From the NCBI RefSeq assembly GCF_001637325.1, contig NZ_LRXL01000026.1, positions 1 through 64,000 on the forward strand: a stretch of DNA of 64,000 bases, read 5' to 3'. Of this stretch, positions 29,732 through 40,900 are shown one piece after another (positions within the stretch are counted from its first letter, which is position 1; each line of letters opens with the position of its first letter). Position numbers and translations under genes: made by a program. The notes beneath the pieces were generated by a model. The model had not been told where the DNA came from and did no database searches. It worked only from the letters and a program-made list of their open reading frames with translations. Origin of the DNA: Cochleicola gelatinilyticus. GTDB taxonomy: Bacteria; Bacteroidota; Bacteroidia; Flavobacteriales; Flavobacteriaceae.

Positions 29732-30094
29732 ATGAAACCAATGCGAAAAACATACCGATACCGAGATTTAGATTTTCCGGTGGATGATGCCACCGAAGTA
29801 AAGTTAACTGTTGAGTTTTTGTCTGACGGCGGAATTGCAGAAACGTTAATTTATCGATCCATTGGTAATAATCCCAAAATATCAGATTCTGGCACAGAAC
29901 TAATTGGTACAGGAGCAGAATTAAGAGGAAAAATAACGATCTGTATTACCGAAGCGACTAATTCAAATTTGAATGAAGACGAGATTCGAGTGCGGTATCT
30001 TTTAAATGATACGCTTATGGTAGAACATCACAATTTAAAATCGGAAGAAATAAATCCTACAATTATTCTATTCTTAAAATTTCCAATGCCATGA
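29732..30094 (+). CDS. Small protein of unknown function coupled to an outer-membrane protein
   Basis: 120 residues with no signal peptide or membrane helix. It begins Lys/Arg-rich (MKPMRKTYRYRD) and continues as an acidic, strand-rich region (LTVEFLSDGGIAETLIY, RVRYLLNDTLMVEHH). A start at the second ATG (29741) is possible. The stop overlaps the next ATG (ATGA), implying translational coupling. A TATCTTAG near 29633-29640 is a weak promoter candidate. No family recognised. Confidence 0.72.
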   Translation: MKPMRKTYRYRDLDFPVDDATEVKLTVEFLSDGGIAETLIYRSIGNNPKISDSGTELIGTGAELRGKITICITEATNSNLNEDEIRVRYLLNDTLMVEHHNLKSEEINPTIILFLKFPMP

Positions 30095-31407
30095 GTTCTT
30101 TCAAACTTTTTGTGCTTTTATTTCCATCAATTTTTTTAGCGCAAGAACCGCTTGCGCAACTTACCACTCCTACTTCACCTGCTGCTGCACTGTTAGATCT
30201 TAACCCTACCGTAACTTTAGCACCAAAATCTTATCAAGCATTAGAAACCGCCTTATACTCTAATTTTGTAAATAGTAACAATGAAACGGTCATTCCCACA
30301 GATTTTGCATTAGAATTTACACCCTACTGGACTAAAAACCATGGACTATCGATTACAGAGTATCTTTATCCAGAAAATTTAGGTACACAATTACTCCGCT
30401 CGTCTTCGGTATCCATCGCCTCAACACAAAATTTTGTTCTTGGAGATTCTACCTCTACTAATGCATTAGGAATTGGCTATCGCGCTTCTTTCTTCTTCCC
30501 AAACAAAAAAGATAAAGCAATTGTCGAAAAATCTATTGGGGAAATTCGAAACGATTTTAATTTGAAAAATGAGATACGTGCACCAGCTATTTTGTTTTTA
30601 GAAATAAATCCTGAAGCGAGTAAAGCTGATTTTTTAAAAGAAATAATGCCTACTGTTATTTCTGAAATAAATAAATCGAAGCATTTTTCAGATCCAGAAG
30701 AGTTACAGAAATTTTTAAATAAATTTGAAGCTGAACTTCTAGCATTACCAGAGATTACTCCAGCCACTAAGGATGCTTTTTTAGATCAATTTTCACAAAT
30801 TCTGGATCAAGAATATCAAACCTACCGCCTTATAAGTAATTTTGAAGAATATTTAACGAGACGACAGGGTTTAACATTGGATATTGGCTTAGCGACCTTA
30901 TTAAATTTCCCCGACAATACATTTGAATTTTCGTATGTTCCAAAAAGTTCTCTCTGGATTACACCCTCGTATCGTTTTACCAATAACTTCGATTTTTTAA
31001 AAGCCTTGGGCGTCTTTCGTTACGAATGGTATCATGATACATACTACGACCGTTATTTTCCCGACACGTTTGTCTTTAAAAATAATCTCGACTATGGTAT
31101 ATCTATAATTTCAGAATTTAAGCGTTTCTCTTTACAATTCGAACTAATAGGCCGACATAGCAGTTCTGAAATAAGTATCGCGACAGATGATTTTGGCAAC
31201 GACCTTTTTAGAAAGGAAACAAAATCAGATTTACAATATACTGGTAATTTTAGCTATAATGTAACCGATGGAATCATTCTAACGTATACCTTGGGTAGCC
31301 GCTTTAAAACTATTTTCGAACCTAAAAACACCCTCATATCACTGTTAGCCCTTAACTTCGGATTTGGAGCACCAACTACCAATGACATTGCTTTGAATAA
31401 AAAGTAA
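30091..31407 (+). CDS. Probable outer-membrane beta-barrel protein of unknown function
   Basis: 438 residues. The N-terminus is a signal peptide (MSSFKLFVLLFPSIFLAQ). The mature protein is strand-rich with a central helical insert (about 140-250, rich in Glu, Asp and Lys) and then a series of amphipathic strands with aromatics (LWITPSYRF, FEFSYVPKS, FSYNVTDGIILTYTLG). It likely inserts in the outer membrane, though no family is recognised. Coupled to the 120-residue protein upstream, and its stop is 4 bases from the converging helicase stop. Confidence 0.75.
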   Translation: MSSFKLFVLLFPSIFLAQEPLAQLTTPTSPAAALLDLNPTVTLAPKSYQALETALYSNFVNSNNETVIPTDFALEFTPYWTKNHGLSITEYLYPENLGTQLLRSSSVSIASTQNFVLGDSTSTNALGIGYRASFFFPNKKDKAIVEKSIGEIRNDFNLKNEIRAPAILFLEINPEASKADFLKEIMPTVISEINKSKHFSDPEELQKFLNKFEAELLALPEITPATKDAFLDQFSQILDQEYQTYRLISNFEEYLTRRQGLTLDIGLATLLNFPDNTFEFSYVPKSSLWITPSYRFTNNFDFLKALGVFRYEWYHDTYYDRYFPDTFVFKNNLDYGISIISEFKRFSLQFELIGRHSSSEISIATDDFGNDLFRKETKSDLQYTGNFSYNVTDGIILTYTLGSRFKTIFEPKNTLISLLALNFGFGAPTTNDIALNKK

Positions 31408-31411
31408 GAAA

Positions 31412-32644
31412 TTAGCGCCTTCTCCCGCCTCCAGAATTTCGATTGTTTCGGTTTCCCCTTTGATGTTGCGCTTTATTTTCAGCTTTTTTATCTAATACTT
31501 CTGCCAAAGTTTCGGTAGGTTCAAAACCTTCAATAGTTTCTTGATCTAGACGTTCCCCAAGTAACTTTTCAATGCCTTTTACATAATCGAACTCGTCGAT
31601 ACTCACAATAGAAATAGCTTCTCCACTAGCACCTGCACGCCCAGTACGACCAATTCGGTGTACATAATCTTCGGGAACATTAGGAAGTTCATAATTAATA
31701 ACATGTGGTAGCAAAGGAATATCTAGTCCTCGAGCAGCAATATCGGTAGCTACTAAGACACGAGTTCTTCCACTTTTAAATCCAGCGAGTGCTTTTGTTC
31801 GTGCTCCCTGACTTTTATTTCCATGTATGGCAGCCGAAGAAATATTCGCTTTGTCCAGTTTTTGAGCAAGTCGGTTGGCACCGTGTTTTGTTCTAGTAAA
31901 AATAAGCACCTGTTGCCAGTCTCCGTCGGAAATTAGTTTTGTAACTAATTCTGTCTTTTTACTTTTGTCGGTTTTGTAAATAACCTGATCCACTTTCTCT
32001 GCCGTTGTATTCTCGGGAGTTGCTTCCACTAATACGGGCTGATGCAAAAATGTGTTGGCTAATTTTTTAATGTCTTTTGAAAATGTTGCCGAGAATAATA
32101 AGTTTTGCCTTTTATTTGGAAGCAAAGCAAATACTCTTTTAATATCTCGAAGAAAACCCATATCGAGCATTCTATCGGCTTCGTCTAATACTAAAACCTC
32201 AACACTAGCCAGTGAAAATACTTTTTGTTCGTGAAGATCTAACAACCGCCCTGGCGTCGCCACTAAAATATCCACACCATTACGAAGCGCTTTAATTTGT
32301 GGATTAGCTCCTACACCACCAAAAACCACAGTAGTTTTAAGGTCTGTAAATTCGCTATAATCTTTAAATTCTTGCCCTACCTGTGCGGCTAGTTCTCTTG
32401 TTGGAGTAAGCACCAATGTTCTTACAGGTCTTTTTCGAAGAGAAGTTTTATTTTGCAATAGATGAAGAATTGGCAATGCAAAACCGGCTGTTTTTCCACT
32501 TCCTGTTTGAGCAGAAGCAAGAACGTCTTTTCCTTCTAATATTTTTGGTATTGCTTTTTCTTGAATTGTAGAGGGTTCGGTATATCCTTTTTTGCTGATT
32601 GCTTTCAGCAGGGCGTCCGATAGCCCAAGTGATTTAAATGTCAT
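31412..32644 (-). CDS. rhlE: DEAD-box RNA helicase, RhlE group
   Basis: 410 residues. Q motif region [19 protein letters not shown], Walker [30 protein letters not shown], and the helicase C motifs [11 protein letters not shown] and [10 protein letters not shown]. The short C-terminus is Asn/Arg/Gly-rich ([15 protein letters not shown]), usual for this group and probably RNA-binding. RhlE proteins act in ribosome assembly and RNA turnover. It has its own promoter at 32751-32758. Confidence 0.92.
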   Translation of the reverse strand: MTFKSLGLSDALLKAISKKGYTEPSTIQEKAIPKILEGKDVLASAQTGSGKTAGFALPILHLLQNKTSLRKRPVRTLVLTPTRELAAQVGQEFKDYSEFTDLKTTVVFGGVGANPQIKALRNGVDILVATPGRLLDLHEQKVFSLASVEVLVLDEADRMLDMGFLRDIKRVFALLPNKRQNLLFSATFSKDIKKLANTFLHQPVLVEATPENTTAEKVDQVIYKTDKSKKTELVTKLISDGDWQQVLIFTRTKHGANRLAQKLDKANISSAAIHGNKSQGARTKALAGFKSGRTRVLVATDIAARGLDIPLLPHVINYELPNVPEDYVHRIGRTGRAGASGEAISIVSIDEFDYVKGIEKLLGERLDQETIEGFEPTETLAEVLDKKAENKAQHQRGNRNNRNSGGGRRR

Positions 32645-32963
32645 AAAATTGTATAATGATTAGACCGCTGCGCTTTTATTATTTAGTTATGCGCTATGGA
32701 GGGATGAGAAACTGTGTTTCGCTTTAACTCGTGAAGACGGTTGTAAAATGCAAAGATACGTTTTATTTTCTCCACGAGATTCAAACAACATTTCTTAAAA
32801 CTAGTACGACATTTTAAAATATAATTTCGAAAGAACCTTCTTACAAACAAATGATTTTCACAAGCTTAACGTTATTTAAAGGGAAAACGAATCTAGAATA
32901 GGTATCTTAGCAAACTCAATGTCCCCAAGAATTTAAATTTTTAACAAACCAAAACAAAAAACT
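32645..32963. other. Intergenic region with divergent promoters
   Basis: Holds the rhlE promoter (32751-32758) and a weaker TATCTTAG (32903-32910) for the 122-residue gene to the right. No tRNA, terminator or coding frame is supported. Confidence 0.55.
32751..32758 (-). promoter_or_regulatory. Promoter for rhlE (TATCTTTG, TTTG at -33)
   Basis: Exact TAnnTTTG on the minus strand, with TTTG at 32782-32785, 23 bases away. The leader is about 100 bases. Confidence 0.55.
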
Positions 32964-33332
32964 ATGAAAGAGGAATTAAGAAAATCTATCGCATTTATTG
33001 CAGCAATGACACTCATTGATGAAAATGTAGAAAGTGTGTTTGATTATAAAGATGTGAAATTTTCAACCTTTACTGGGGAATATGATAAAGACAGTATAAA
33101 AATATACGATTTTGAAAGAGAATGTATCGTTGAGGGATATTTATCTGATGAGAAATACAATTTATACGATTATGGACAAAATGCTTATATAGACTTCGAA
33201 ATTTACGAAAACGGACGAAAGTTTAAAGGATACTCTTATTCTACAGGTTCTTTTTACGAGGGAGTTGTAGATGGAAACATGATCGAATTTTACGACTTTG
33301 GAACTATGGAAACGTATTCATACACAGTTTAA
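32964..33332 (+). CDS. Aromatic-rich small protein of unknown function
   Basis: 122 residues, acidic, with many Tyr, Phe, Asp and Gly. No signal peptide or membrane segment. The second half has three to four short repeats of a 'beta hairpin' flavour (YDYGQNAYIDFEI, GYSYSTGSFYEGVV, GNMIEFYDFG), which may be a small beta-sheet fold. No family recognised. It ends with its own terminator. Confidence 0.72.
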   Translation: MKEELRKSIAFIAAMTLIDENVESVFDYKDVKFSTFTGEYDKDSIKIYDFERECIVEGYLSDEKYNLYDYGQNAYIDFEIYENGRKFKGYSYSTGSFYEGVVDGNMIEFYDFGTMETYSYTV

Positions 33333-33354
33333 AACATCTCTTTATTTACAATAT

Positions 33355-33387
33355 TAACCGACTCAGAAATGTGTCGGTTTTTTTTAT
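33355..33387 (+). terminator. Intrinsic terminator after the 122-residue gene
   Basis: AACCGAC (33356-33362) pairs with GTCGGTT (33373-33379), followed by a T run to about 33386. The loop is 10 bases. Confidence 0.8.
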
Positions 33388-33397
33388 TCTGAATTAT

Positions 33398-33405
33398 TAT
33401 CTTTA
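33398..33405 (+). promoter_or_regulatory. Possible promoter -7 box for the M28 peptidase
   Basis: TATCTTTA, one base off TAnnTTTG, 25 bases before the ATG at 33430 and just after the preceding terminator. Confidence 0.4.
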
Positions 33406-33429
33406 GACTTTAAATTTATAGTCGCTTAT

Positions 33430-34902
33430 ATGAAAAATATTACACTAACTCTGGCAGTACTGCTCACTTCGCTAACCGTATTTTGTCAAACTGAAAAAGA
33501 AAAAGTTTTAAATACTGTAAATAAAAGCACTATTGAAGCACATGTCTATTTCTTGGCAGATGATTTATTAAAAGGACGAGAGACAGGAACTCCAGAAAAT
33601 AAGATAGCGGCTTCTTATCTTGCAAATACACTACGAAGCTATAGCGTAAAACCCAATCCCAAAACTGGCACGTATTTTCAATCGGTACCTTTGTTAAAAA
33701 CCTTTGCTCCTAAAATTTCAGTGCTACAAATTGATGGTTCCGACATTAAAAATAAAGTTGCTGTACGCAATAAAGGAATAAACCATTCTGGAGAGGGTGT
33801 TTATTTAGGGTATGGCTTAGAAAGCGACTATGCGAAAACAGATGTTAAAGGAAAAGCGGTTATACTAAAGGCAGGTAGCCCAGATAGTAAAGATGCGAGA
33901 GCTGCATTTAGAATGATCGATAAAAAAGTGGAATTAGCACAAAAAGCGGGTGCTATTGCTATTATTGAAATGCTTCCAGCGGCAGATGAGATGTGGGAAT
34001 TCATTGATCATAATTTTAATACAGAGCGGCTTCAAATGGCTTCAGAAGAAAACAAAAGCTCATCAATGCCTTACCTATGGGTACAAGATCCAAATAATAC
34101 ATTAGCAGCAAAAATAGCAGCTTCAGAAAAACACAACATAACACTTTCAGTAGAAAATGAAATACAACAAACTATCGAGTCACAAAATGTAATTGGTATT
34201 GTTGAAGGAACCGATTCGAATTTAAAAAATGAATATATTATTTATTCTGGGCATTATGACCACGTAGGTATTGGCACTCCCGATAAAACTGGAGATACTA
34301 TTTACAATGGTGCAAGAGACAACGCTGTAGGTACTACCACGGTTTTAAGTATGGCTGAGAATCTTGCGAAATATCCGACAAAACGTTCTGCTCTATTTAT
34401 TTTATTCACTGGAGAAGAAAAAGGACTTTTAGGCAGTAATTATTATGTAGAACATCCAGTGCTTCCTTTAGAGCAAATGGTATTTTGTTTTAACAGTGAT
34501 AATGCAGGATATAATGATACTTCGATTAGTACTATTGTAGGATTAGAAAGAACAACGGCTCATAAAAACATTAAAGATGCCGTGGCTGCTTTTGGATTAA
34601 CGGCGACCGACGACCCAGCTCCAGAACAAGGATTATTTGACCGAAGTGACAACGTACATTTTGCAAAAAAAGGAATTCCAGCACCAACTTTCTCGTTAGG
34701 GTTTACAGCTTTCAATGGAGATGTAACAAAGTACTATCACCGCCCTGGAGATGAGGCAGACAGTCTCGATTATGATTATTTACTGAAGTTCTTTCAAGGA
34801 TATGTATTAGCGGGAAGACTTATTGGTAATGATGCTAAAACACCTGTATGGACAAAAGGAGATACTTATGAAGCTGCAGCACAAAAATTGTATAAGAATT
34901 AG
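33430..34902 (+). CDS. Secreted M28-family zinc aminopeptidase
   Basis: 490 residues with a signal peptide (MKNITLTLAVLLTSLTVFCQ). A protease-associated region (about 120-235) precedes the M28 catalytic domain (about 240-480). Zinc ligands and catalytic residues are visible: His275 and Asp277 in GHYDH, Asp297 in GARDNAV, Glu329/Glu330 in GEEKG, Asp357 in NSDNAG and His437 in YYHRPGDE. The layout matches bacterial aminopeptidase Y/PepS-type enzymes that free N-terminal residues from peptides in the periplasm or outside the cell. Confidence 0.93.
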   Translation: MKNITLTLAVLLTSLTVFCQTEKEKVLNTVNKSTIEAHVYFLADDLLKGRETGTPENKIAASYLANTLRSYSVKPNPKTGTYFQSVPLLKTFAPKISVLQIDGSDIKNKVAVRNKGINHSGEGVYLGYGLESDYAKTDVKGKAVILKAGSPDSKDARAAFRMIDKKVELAQKAGAIAIIEMLPAADEMWEFIDHNFNTERLQMASEENKSSSMPYLWVQDPNNTLAAKIAASEKHNITLSVENEIQQTIESQNVIGIVEGTDSNLKNEYIIYSGHYDHVGIGTPDKTGDTIYNGARDNAVGTTTVLSMAENLAKYPTKRSALFILFTGEEKGLLGSNYYVEHPVLPLEQMVFCFNSDNAGYNDTSISTIVGLERTTAHKNIKDAVAAFGLTATDDPAPEQGLFDRSDNVHFAKKGIPAPTFSLGFTAFNGDVTKYYHRPGDEADSLDYDYLLKFFQGYVLAGRLIGNDAKTPVWTKGDTYEAAAQKLYKN

Positions 34903-34965
34903 AACAATTTAAACTAGTTTAAAAAACTTTTAGTCGTCTGTTATTCTTAAATTTATCTGTATTCT

Positions 34966-37900
34966 ATGATTTTTATGAATAGAAAAATTCCCTTATTTAT
35001 ATTCTTTTTACTTGTTACAATAAACTGTTTACAAGCTCATACTTTAGAGAACACATTTCCACTAACAAATGCTGTAAGTAAAAGTATTTCATCTGTAAAC
35101 AGACCTTTACTATACTGCGATGCCAATACCTATAAATCTGTTAGCAATACTAACTTCACTCCGTTAGCCGGTGAGTTTGAAACTATCTGGAATACATCAT
35201 TGCCGGGACCCTCTCTAGATACAGACATTACAATTCCTACAAACCCGGCATTTAGCTACAATTATTCTATAGATTGGGGAGATGGCACAAACGATACAAA
35301 TGTCACTGGAGATATTTCGCACTCGTATGCATCACCAGGAATTTATACAGTAAAAATTTCTGGCACTTTCCCTGCTATCTATTTTAACATTGCTGGAGAC
35401 CGACAAAAAATAATTGAGATTACTTCTTGGGGAATGATCGAATGGCAAAGCATGGAAAATGCCTTTTTTGGATGTACCAACTTAAATTTTGACGCTATAG
35501 ATTCCCCCAATCTTTCTCAAGTTACTTCTTTAAAGAACATGTTTCGAAATACAAATCTTTTTAATGGGATTCTTAATAACTGGAATGTAAGCACCATTAC
35601 AGATATTTCGGGTATGTTCATGAATGCAAATACATTCAACAGACCCTTGGATAATTGGAACACTGGAAATGTGACCGATATGTCCGATACGTTTAATAAT
35701 GCACAGAACTTTAACGAACCTTTAGATAACTGGAATACAGGGTCGGTAACTTCTATGGCTAGAATGTTTCGATTCGCTTTCGATTTTAACCAGAACATAA
35801 ACACTTGGAATGTGGGTAATGTTACAGACATGGAAGAGATGTTTTACCTCGGACTCAATTTTAATACCCCTTTAAATTCATGGGACGTAAGCAACGTGGA
35901 AAATATGTCGGAAATGTTTTCTAATAGCCAGTTTATGCAACCCTTAGATAGTTGGGATGTAGGAAATGTAATCGATATGTCATCTATGTTTGCATATTGC
36001 CCATTTAACCAACCCATTGGAAATTGGGATGTTAGCAAAGTAACCGATATGTCCCGAATGTTTGCAGGGAACTATGCGTTTAATCAACCCATTAACCCAT
36101 GGGATGTTAGTAGCGTAATTACCATGCAAGAAATGTTTATGGGATCCACTTCAACGCTAACCATCTTTAATCAACCACTGGACCAGTGGGATGTAGGTGC
36201 CGTTGAGAATATGCAAGGGATGTTTAGATCCTCTAGTTTTAATCAACCCATTAATAACTGGACGGTTAGTAATGTTACAACAATGGAAGACATGTTTAAT
36301 CGTGCTTTAAACTTTAATCAATCATTATCAAGTTGGGACGTAAGCAATGTTACCTCTTCCGCAGATATGTTTAACAATGCTTCGGTATTCGATCAACCCT
36401 TAAATACTTGGAATGTTGCTTCAGTTATCGATATGCAAGGTATGTTTAGAAATGCTTCAGCTTTTAATCAATCTTTAAACACTTGGGATGTAAGTTCGGT
36501 AACACGAATGGACATGATGTTTAGCTCTGCTTCAGTCTTTAATCAAAACCTTGGAATTTGGACCGTTGAAAATGTTTCAAACATGACCAACATGTTAGAT
36601 AATAGTGGTCTTTCCGAAGAAAATTATAACAATACTTTAATTGGATGGGCGTCTCAAAATCTTCAAAACAATGTAGTTCTAGGTGCCGACACTCTTTTAT
36701 ATTGTGATGGAAGATTTGCCCGACAAGATATTATAGACACCTATAATTGGTCGATTAATGATGATATAATAAACTGTGATTTTGTATTATGTACGCCTTT
36801 TATATCCCCTATAGATGGAGACACCAATGTACCTGCCGACTTTAATCTTGTTTGGGAGGAAGTTCCAGTCGCTACTGGATACCGTCTTACCGTTACTAAA
36901 GATACGGGTGGGACTGTAACTACGGTAGTAGATAATGTAAATGTAGGTAATATTACGGTTTATGATTTCCCTACAGATTTTGCTCCAGGAGATATAGTTA
37001 CTGCGTTGGTAATTCCATTTAATTCTGAAGGACCTGCAGAAAATTGCGAAACAATATCTTTTACAATAGTTGCGCCTTGGCACAGCAGTCCAGAGTCATT
37101 TAAGCTTACCTACGACACGTCAATTGTGTATGGGGGTTCTTCGTCTACAAATCAACTGGAAATAAATGTAAACTCTAACTTTACCTATGATTTTTCTATC
37201 GATTGGGGAGATGGTCAATTTAATAACAATGTTTCGTCAGATATAAGACATACCTATGATGCTCCAGGTATCTACACTATTGCAATAATAGGCACATACC
37301 CTACGCATTCAGATGGGTATAACACGAGTGATTATAGAAAGCTACTTACTATAGATCAATGGGGAACTATAGCATGGCAGTCAATGTTGCGTTCTTTTAT
37401 TAGGTGTGAAAATATGACGTATAACGCTACCGACATCCCCGATCTATCTCAAGTCACGAACATGAGTGAAATGTTTAGGCAAGCAGAAATGTTTAATGGT
37501 TCCATTAATTCTTGGGTTGTAAGTAATGTAACAAATATGTCGGGAATGTTTTCTGAAGCAGAATCTTTTAACCAACCTTTAAACGAGTGGGATGTGAGTA
37601 ATGTAACCGACATTTCTTATATGTTCGAACGGGCACTACTTTTTAATCAACCTTTAAGTGATTGGGATGTAAGCAATGTTACTTCAATGGAAAACACTTT
37701 TGATGGGTTCATATTTGACATGGCTTTTAATCAACCTTTAAACAGTTGGAATGTGAGCAATGTAACGAACATGGCGTACATGTTTAGAAGGAATGTTGAT
37801 TTTAACCAACCGCTGAATACGTGGCAAGTAGCTAATGTCACCGATATGAATAACATGTTTAATGCATCGGGATTCAACCAAAATATTGAAAACTGGAATG

Positions 37901-40900
37901 TATCGAACGTTACCAATATGGGCGCAATGTTCTCTTCTGCGCAAAGTTTCGATCAACCTCTTGCAGAATGGGATACAAGCAATGTTACTAATATGAGTAG
38001 TATGTTTAATAATACTACAAATTTTAATCAACCCATTGATAATTGGGACGTGTCTTCAGTTCTTTATATGAACAACATGTTTCGAAATGCACAAAGTTTT
38101 AACCAACCACTTAATTCTTGGGATGTGTCTTCAGTAATAAACACAAGTGCGATGTTTCAAAGTACCGTGCTTTTTAATCAAAATATTAATTCTTGGAATG
38201 TCTCTAGGGTAACCAATATGAAATCCATGTTCGAAAGTGCTGAAAATTTCGATCAACCACTTAGTGATTGGGATGTTAATTCTGTAGTAGACATGTCATC
38301 GATGTTTGAAAATGCTCAAGTATTTAATCAACCAATCCAAGACTGGAATGTAAGTGCTGTTGCCACAATGGCGTCTATGTTTCAAGATGCTCAATTGTTT
38401 GATCAACCTATCGGAAATTGGGATGTAAGTTCGGTAACGTTAATGAATTCAATGTTTGAAGATGCTCAAGTATTTAATCAAAATATAAATCCTTGGAATG
38501 TTGCTTCAGTTACAACAATGCAAGAAATGTTTAAAAATGCCGCTGTTTATAATCAGCCATTAGAAAGCTGGAACACGGGAGAAGTATTAACTACGGAAGA
38601 AATGTTTAGGGGAGCTTCTTTATTTAATCAAAATATTGAACCATGGAATGTCTCGTTTGTAACCACGACTGAAGGGATGTTCCAAGAAGCAACAGCATTT
38701 AACCAGCCATTAAACTCATGGAATATTGCTTCTGTAACTACCACCGAACGCATGTTCAAAGGAGCGATTGTTTTCGATCAGTTTATAAACGATTGGAATA
38801 CTCGTGGTATCACAACCATGGAAGAAATGTTCGACCGTGCACAACAATTTAATCAGCCACTAGAGAACTGGCGTGTTGCAGATGTGCAAAACATGAATAG
38901 AATGTTTAGAGATGCGGCTTCATTTAATCAAGATCTTAACGCCTGGAATATTGGAAATGTTAGCATGCGAGCCATGTTTCAAAATACCGATACATACGAC
39001 CAATACCTTGGAGATTGGAATATTTCTCAAGTTTCCGATATGGCGAATATGTTAGACAATTCGGCATTATCTAGAACCAATTACGACAACACACTCATCG
39101 CTTGGTCTGAGCAATCCCTTACATCTGGAATAACATTAGGTGCTTTTGGCGTTCCCTATTGTGATGCCTTAGAAGAACGACAATCTATGATCGATGCGTT
39201 TGGCTGGAATATTGTAGGAGATGTCTTAGATTGCCCAATTCCAGAATGCACCCAACTTATTTCTCCTCTCGACGGAGCCATAGATGTTCCCGTAAATACA
39301 AATCTTACTTGGGAACCCACATTATTTGCAAGAGGCTATAGACTTACAGTTCGTGTAGATCCGGGTAATATCACTATTGTAAATAACGAGACCATTATTA
39401 ATGAAACTTCCTACGAATTTGCCACAGACTTTTCAGGTGGTGAAACCGTGTACGTAACGATAACCCCCTTTAATGGCAGTGGGGATGCGTTGCCCTGTCC
39501 TGAAGAAAGTTTTATTATAGTTGATGATGCTACCCCAACCCTTCCCGAATGTACAAACCTAACCACTCCTCTTGATGGGGAAACCGATGTTGTAATCAAC
39601 ACAGACCTTAGCTGGAACCCCATAGCAAACGCCGATGGATACCGAATTAATATAGGTATCTCGCCCAGCGGAACCCAAATAGAAAACAATGTTGATGTAG
39701 GCAACGTTACTACCTACGACCTGCCTAACGATCTTCCTGAAAACACTACGATTTATGTGACGGTTATTCCTTACAACGAAGTAGGAAGTGCACTCAACTG
39801 TGCAGAAGAAACTTTTATTACTGAAACCATTCCAACCCCACCAGAATGTACAACTCTTACTAATCCACTTGACGGTGCTGTAGATGTTCCTATAACTACA
39901 GATCTTAGCTGGAATCCTGTTCCCAATGCAACGGGTTACTTGCTTATCGTAGGAACCACTTCAGGAGGAAATGAAATTGTAACAAATCTCGATGTAGGAA
40001 ATGTTACCACGTACGATATCCCTGTAGACCTTCCTGAAAACAGATTGATCTATGTGACAATTATACCGTACAATGACATTGGAGATGCAACTGAATGTGC
40101 AGAAGAATCATTCCGTACTGAAATTCCTTCGAATGTAATCGCACTGTGTACAGACTATAGTGCAGATCTTGATGCCAATGGAACCGTTACCATTCAACCT
40201 GAAGATGTAGATGGAGGTTCTTCAGATCCTGACGGGCCCGTAACGCTTTCTTTAGACACCGACACCTTTACCTGCGAAAACATTGGAGACAATACGGTTA
40301 TACTTAGCGTGACCGATACTGATGGAAATACAGCTACTTGTACTGCAGTGGTTACCATTCGAGATACCATCGCTCCAGAAATTGTATGCCCCGAAAACCA
40401 AATAGGAAGCATCGATTCGACGTGTCTGTTTACCATTCCAGATTATACTTTAGAGGCAACTGCTACCGACAACTGCGCCATGCCGATTATAGTGCAAGAT
40501 CCAGTTCCAGGCTCGACAGTTGGTGCAGGAATTACTGTAATAACGATTACCGCAACTGATGGAACAAATACAAGCTCTTGCTCGTTTACTCTTGACGTAG
40601 ATGGAACATCTTTTCCCGAAATTACTTGCCCGGAAGATCAAACAGGAACATTAAATGATGCCTGTGAATTCATCGTACCAGATTATACTTCATTAGCAAC
40701 CGCTAGCAATACCTGTGACGGCACGGTCCCGACACTCTCTCAAGACCCAGCTCCAGGAACTTCAATTGCTTCAGAAACAACAATCACCCTCACCGCTACC
40801 GATCCCGATGGAGATACATCTACTTGCTCCTTCCAAGTAACCGTTATGGATGTCATCGCTCCTCAAATAAGCTGCCCACCACTCCAAGATGAGTCTGCTG

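Noticed and set aside
37731-38031. Open frames on the minus strand under the repeat blocks (also 35517-36038 and 40194-43445)
   Set aside because: They are shadows caused by the codon pattern of the repeats; none has its own promoter-like box or family look.
35500-39120. Regular about 75-base periodicity that could be taken for a CRISPR array
   Set aside because: The units are in frame, diverged, and translate to DUF285 repeats; there are no unique spacers or cas genes.
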